A stretch of DNA of 64,000 nucleotides, taken from positions 29,803,518 to 29,867,517 of the forward strand of contig OY735220.1 in assembly GCA_963457665.1 (NCBI GenBank), given 5' to 3'. The position numbers and the translations under genes are program-made. Below the pieces are notes generated by a model that worked only from the letters and a program-made list of their open reading frames with translations, ran no database searches and was not told the DNA's origin. This stretch comes from Thysanoteuthis rhombus. Lineage: Eukaryota; Mollusca; Cephalopoda; Oegopsida; Thysanoteuthidae. Below, piece after piece: positions 60,251 to 64,000 of the stretch. How positions within the stretch are numbered: the stretch's first letter is position 1; each line of letters opens with the position of its first letter.

Positions 60251-60589
60251 CCCCTATAGGTCCTGGCACATTAGAGGGACAGACGGAAATTTTTGAAATC
60301 ATCTGTTTGTGTTCTAAAGAAAACCTGAGAAGGGCCCCAATGGCTGTACTCAATCATGTGTTAATTTCAGTTTGTTTTTTTTGCATAAAAGTGTACATAA
60401 AAAAAGTATTTCTATAGTTTTTAATTTCATATGATCAAAAACATTAATTGGAATGACACTTGTATATAATTTCATGGTGAATGAATTGTCTCTGGACAAA
60501 AACAAAGATTATTGAAATGATAATTTTGACCTTTCAAAGATTTACTCTTTGGTGAAAGTGATCTGAAAAAACAATATTTGACTGACAAA

Positions 60590-60957
60590 CAGGGGTGTAT
60601 ATAACTGACCAAACTTTGATTCTTCCCCACCTCCTTTTGAGCCTCCTACCCTACCGGCTCATATTTTTTTGATTTTCCTCCCCCATCATATTTCCTCTAT
60701 TCCCTACAAAGCCTTGTTGAAATATACATTTCGCATCCTCGGCAGAAGTTTGGATATAATTGTATTTAACAATTTAGCTAGTTCATGCCTAGAGGTTCAC
60801 TCCTAGTCCTACCCCCCCCCCAATTATATCCTTAGTAGTATTAGTACAACTAAGTTTCTTTCTCCTTTTCCAACCCTTCCTTTTTATGCTTGATTTTCTT
60901 CCCCTTTGACTCCCCCACGAATCGGAGGGAGGTAATAGTCAACTTTATACACCCCTG
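60590..60957. mobile_element. hAT-like element with 8-bp target duplication
   Basis: Left terminus CAGGGGTGTATATAACTGAC; right terminus, inverted, CAGGGGTGTATAAAGTTGAC. Flanks CTGACAAA (60582-60589) and TTGACAAA (60958-60965) match at 7 of 8 positions. The 368-bp interior is pyrimidine-rich and non-coding, so it is a non-autonomous hAT-type element. Confidence 0.85.
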
Positions 60958-61914
60958 TTGACAAACAAGGAAGATGAATTGCAGGATTAGTAAATATTTC
61001 CATTTTTTTTATGACGTCATTGTCAGTACATTTGAACAGAAGACAAAATTCAAGGGAATTTATCAGGGGTGGGGGAAAAATTTGAACAACATTTTTTTTT
61101 TGTCTTGAAGTCATATCGCAACGCTTCTCTCATTTTTTTTCTTTTCCTTTTGCAAAAAGTTGTTTGTTGAGATGAACAGTCACGTTACACACATTATATT
61201 CAATGAAGAATATTTTGATATTGAAAATGTTTAAACAAAAAAAAAAAAAAAGCAGTTCAGTGACCTTTTGCCATGACAGGGCAACTTAAATGAATGAATA
61301 AACAACAAATAGTGATGTCACATGTTTCTAATTATAATGGGATCAAATGTAGAATCCAGACTCTAAAATTGATTCAAATCAGAAGCGCATATTTTCAGGT
61401 TACGCCGTAATCAAAATTCAATTTAATAAATAGGTTTTTCAAATTTTGTGATACTATTTCTTCACAATATTCTTTTAAGTAGTTAAAGGGGTTTGAATTC
61501 TTCATTTCAACCTTGTTCTGATTAAATCTAATTTTGATTACAATGTAATCTGAAAATTTGCACATTTGACAGGAATCAATTTTGGGATCCAGATTTGACA
61601 TTTGATCTGAATAATGAAATAAAAAGCCAAGTTATTTCTCGGTTCTTTATATACAATCATGTTTTTTGGAGAAAGGGAAAAAAGTGGCCAGCATTTTCAA
61701 TGACTACATTTGCCCTGTAATGAAAACTTTATCTTTTCTTTTTAAAACAAATCCTGAGCTGTATGCAGTCAGACAATAGGCACACTAGTCTAACAGCAGC
61801 AAAACAATGAATTTTTCTTAATTTTTACCTGAATCCATATTGGGGGTATGCATTTTCTTCTTCTTCCAAAACAATATTGAATTGTGTAATAGAAAAGAAC
61901 AGATCTACTTATAT

Positions 61915-62095
61915 CATGAGCAGTATGATTTTTTTCTGTTTATCTGTCCATAATAATGGACTCTTCAACTTAGAGGAAACAAATTTGCTCATAAAAAATA
62001 TCTCCTACCAACCATTAGAAACAATGGACTCTTCCACAGAAATAATTCCAGTGGTTTCTTTTGTAAAAATAGAAATTCAAATATATCCGTGAATC
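61915..62095 (+). repeat. dispersed repeat with TCTGTCCAT/ATGGACTCTTC core, copy 2
   Basis: Matches 46535-46695: AGTATGATTTTTTTCTG, TCTGTCCATAATAATGGAC, TCTTCAACTTAGAGG. A second ATGGACTCTTCCA follows at about 62024. Confidence 0.6.
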
Positions 62096-62234
62096 TTTTC
62101 ACAGGGATTAACTAGTAAATTTATAAAAGAATCGATGCACTCTATTAAAGGAATCTATTATTATGAATTACTTATAAAATAGCCATTATCAGTTTTTGAC
62201 TAGTATTTTCCATTCATCTAAATTTTCTTAGTTG

Positions 62235-62420
62235 CTTCTAATTGCAGCCATCAGTCTACAGCGGTGAGTAAACAATGCAGATTGGAAATAAAGGATAAGC
62301 TTTCAGTGAGACTCAAACTTTCATCCATTTTGCATTAGGGAAGCCTGGTTATCCATAGCAGCAGCTCTACCATTTGAACTTTTATGACTGGCAGAAGATT
62401 TAATCTAACCCATTAACCTA
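62235..62420 (-). mobile_element. tRNA-like SINE (minus strand)
   Basis: On the minus strand GTTCAAATGGTAGAGCTGC is an A-box-like tRNA region, followed by a B-box-like GAAAGTTTGAGTCTC. The spacing exceeds that of a real tRNA, and no cloverleaf acceptor stem is evident. A SINE-derived relic. Confidence 0.5.
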
Positions 62421-63293
62421 CTCTCTCATTTTTCCATTAATCGCTCGATGCCATATTGGTTATTGTTTTTATGTACATTGGTTGTATTAGTAATATTATC
62501 TACATTTTCGTACCTGTAGACTGAAGGCAAGAAAAGTTGCAATGAAAAGCTACTAAAAAGAGAAAAAAAGAAAGAAAAAAAATCAAAATGAAAGAAAAAT
62601 ATTAGTCAAAAATTAATGTTTGACAATGTTTCATCTAATAAAGAAAATAAGTACAGAATTCAATTCCTCATTTTTTTTTTTTTTTTGTCATAGGTGCAAC
62701 TGATTGGGCACAGAAACCATTTTGGTGCTAACCAATTCGGCAATAAACATTTTGAAGCTAAAATTTTTTCTAGAGAACTGGTGTCTAGTCTACATATTTT
62801 TAAATTGAATTGTTAACCCTTGAATTCATATTTGACAAAATTGAATGGCTTTGAGGGAAATAACTTCTGATCAAAGTTACTCCCCTTTGACCATTAAATA
62901 ATTTGGAAAAAAATTTCTGATTCAATTCACAAGAGAGTTCCATTGTAATTTGGAGTGGTATCAGGCAGTTTACAAAATAACATTTGTATCTAATTTTGAA
63001 ACTAAAAGAGCTAGAACAACTAAACGCTACAACTCATAACTATTCAAATATTAAACCTTGGCTGTCAGCTTAAGCTATGCATAGCGCTACTGTTTCTGTC
63101 TACAGGTAACGTTTAAATTCCTCCCTTCTGTCTTAGTTGTGTCTGCTATGTGTATCTTACCACAATTGTTTAGTTCATTGGCCCTTCTTTCAACTAAATA
63201 TCCTTTGTTTATGCACATGATGGCTGAGGTAGTATCAATGAAACAAGGCGAGAAAAAAAAAAAAAAAAAAGGAAAAAATGGATTCATCTACAT

Positions 63294-63481
63294 CAAGGGT
63301 GTTAATCTTTTTTTGCTCACTGTCCACTTTGACATATTTTAAAGTGATTGAAACATGCTACTCGGCCCACCTATCATGAAATTTGAAAATATTTTTACAG
63401 CATGGCAAACAAACTACCACAGCCCACTTATAATTGAAAATTGTCCACTAGTGGGTGGTACCGCCCACATTGAAGACCCTG
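63294..63481. mobile_element. hAT-like miniature element with 8-bp target duplication
   Basis: Left terminus CAAGGGTGTTAATC; right terminus, inverted, CAGGGTCTTCAATGTGG. Flanks ATCTACAT (63286-63293) and ATCTACAA (63482-63489) match at 7 of 8. Inside the right end GTGGGTGGTACCGCCCAC forms a small hairpin. 188 bp, non-coding. Confidence 0.75.
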
Positions 63482-64000
63482 ATCTACAACTTTGACAAAA
63501 AAAACAAACCCTAACCTCAACAAATGACGAATCAATTGAACATGTCATTTCCTAGCCAAAATGTCTAGCACCCAAAAGTCTTGAGCCCATATGCCTGACT
63601 CCCAAACAGCTGCACTTGATTGTCCCATTCTGCTTGAAACAGACCTTCCTCTTAGCTCAACATTAATTTGAACATAAATAAAGATTTGAGGGATACCAAC
63701 TCAGGGGCAGGAGCGATTTGTATTGGTGGCAAGCACAAGTTACCAACTACCATAAAGTGGCTTGAATAATTCAGTAGAAATTTGGTCAGTTTCACTATGA
63801 CAAATTCAGATATTGATACCAGAACAAATGAAAGTGACTCATAATTGTATGAAGCTTTTCCTTCAGAAAAAAAATATCCCCCGCTCCATGAAGAGCTCAA
63901 TGAAAAGAGAACCCAGTTAATCAAACAAATACAGATAAAAAACATTAAAAAAAAAGTCTTCTCAAAGTCAAATTATATTTTACAGAAGAAAATCTTTTTC

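Overview
The window is AT-rich metazoan nuclear DNA: spliced genes with GT-AG introns, long introns, dense microsatellites, homopolymer tracts and many small transposon relics. The proteins and the abundance of tRNA-headed SINEs and hAT-type miniature elements fit a lophotrochozoan, most plausibly a mollusc and perhaps a cephalopod. That assignment is inference; no organism-specific marker was identified.

Three protein-coding genes can be supported. (1) Bases 1-5838, plus strand: the 3' two-thirds of CDC6, the AAA+ replication-licensing ATPase. Seven exons are visible, from a partial exon at the window edge to the conserved C-terminal winged-helix end. (2) Bases 40170-10959, minus strand: PRPF38B, a spliceosomal factor. 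It has six coding exons (517 residues), a long RS-like, His-rich tail, and a probable non-coding first exon about 10 kb upstream at a promoter carrying ETS and YY1 motifs. CDC6 and PRPF38B are convergent, about 5.1 kb apart between stop codons. (3) Bases 47618-50711, plus strand: a two-exon, 138-residue glutaredoxin-like protein. Its CPYC active site reads V-P-A-C, it has a Glu/Lys-rich tail, and a perfect RFX X-box lies 64 bp upstream of its ATG, which suggests a ciliary gene.

Layout: 1-5838 CDC6; 5839-9880 CDC6 3'UTR and repeat-rich intergenic DNA; 9880-40170 PRPF38B with its introns; 40200-47540 intergenic with a microsatellite and a dispersed CTGTC-headed repeat; 47541-50740 the glutaredoxin-like gene; 50740-64000 gene-free, with a LINE 3' fragment, several SINEs and hAT elements.

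The mobile component is mostly small non-autonomous material: hAT-like elements with 8-bp target duplications (15181-15421, 17828-17986, 28845-29698, 60590-60957, 63294-63481), TTAA-bounded piggyBac-like elements, foldback elements, two tRNA-headed SINE groups, a 5S-rRNA-derived element, RTE-like LINE 3' ends, and several unclassified dispersed repeat families recognised because copies recur within the window. No retrovirus-like or Polinton-like element was recognised. The three genes have no evident joint pathway; CDC6 and PRPF38B are housekeeping nuclear genes.
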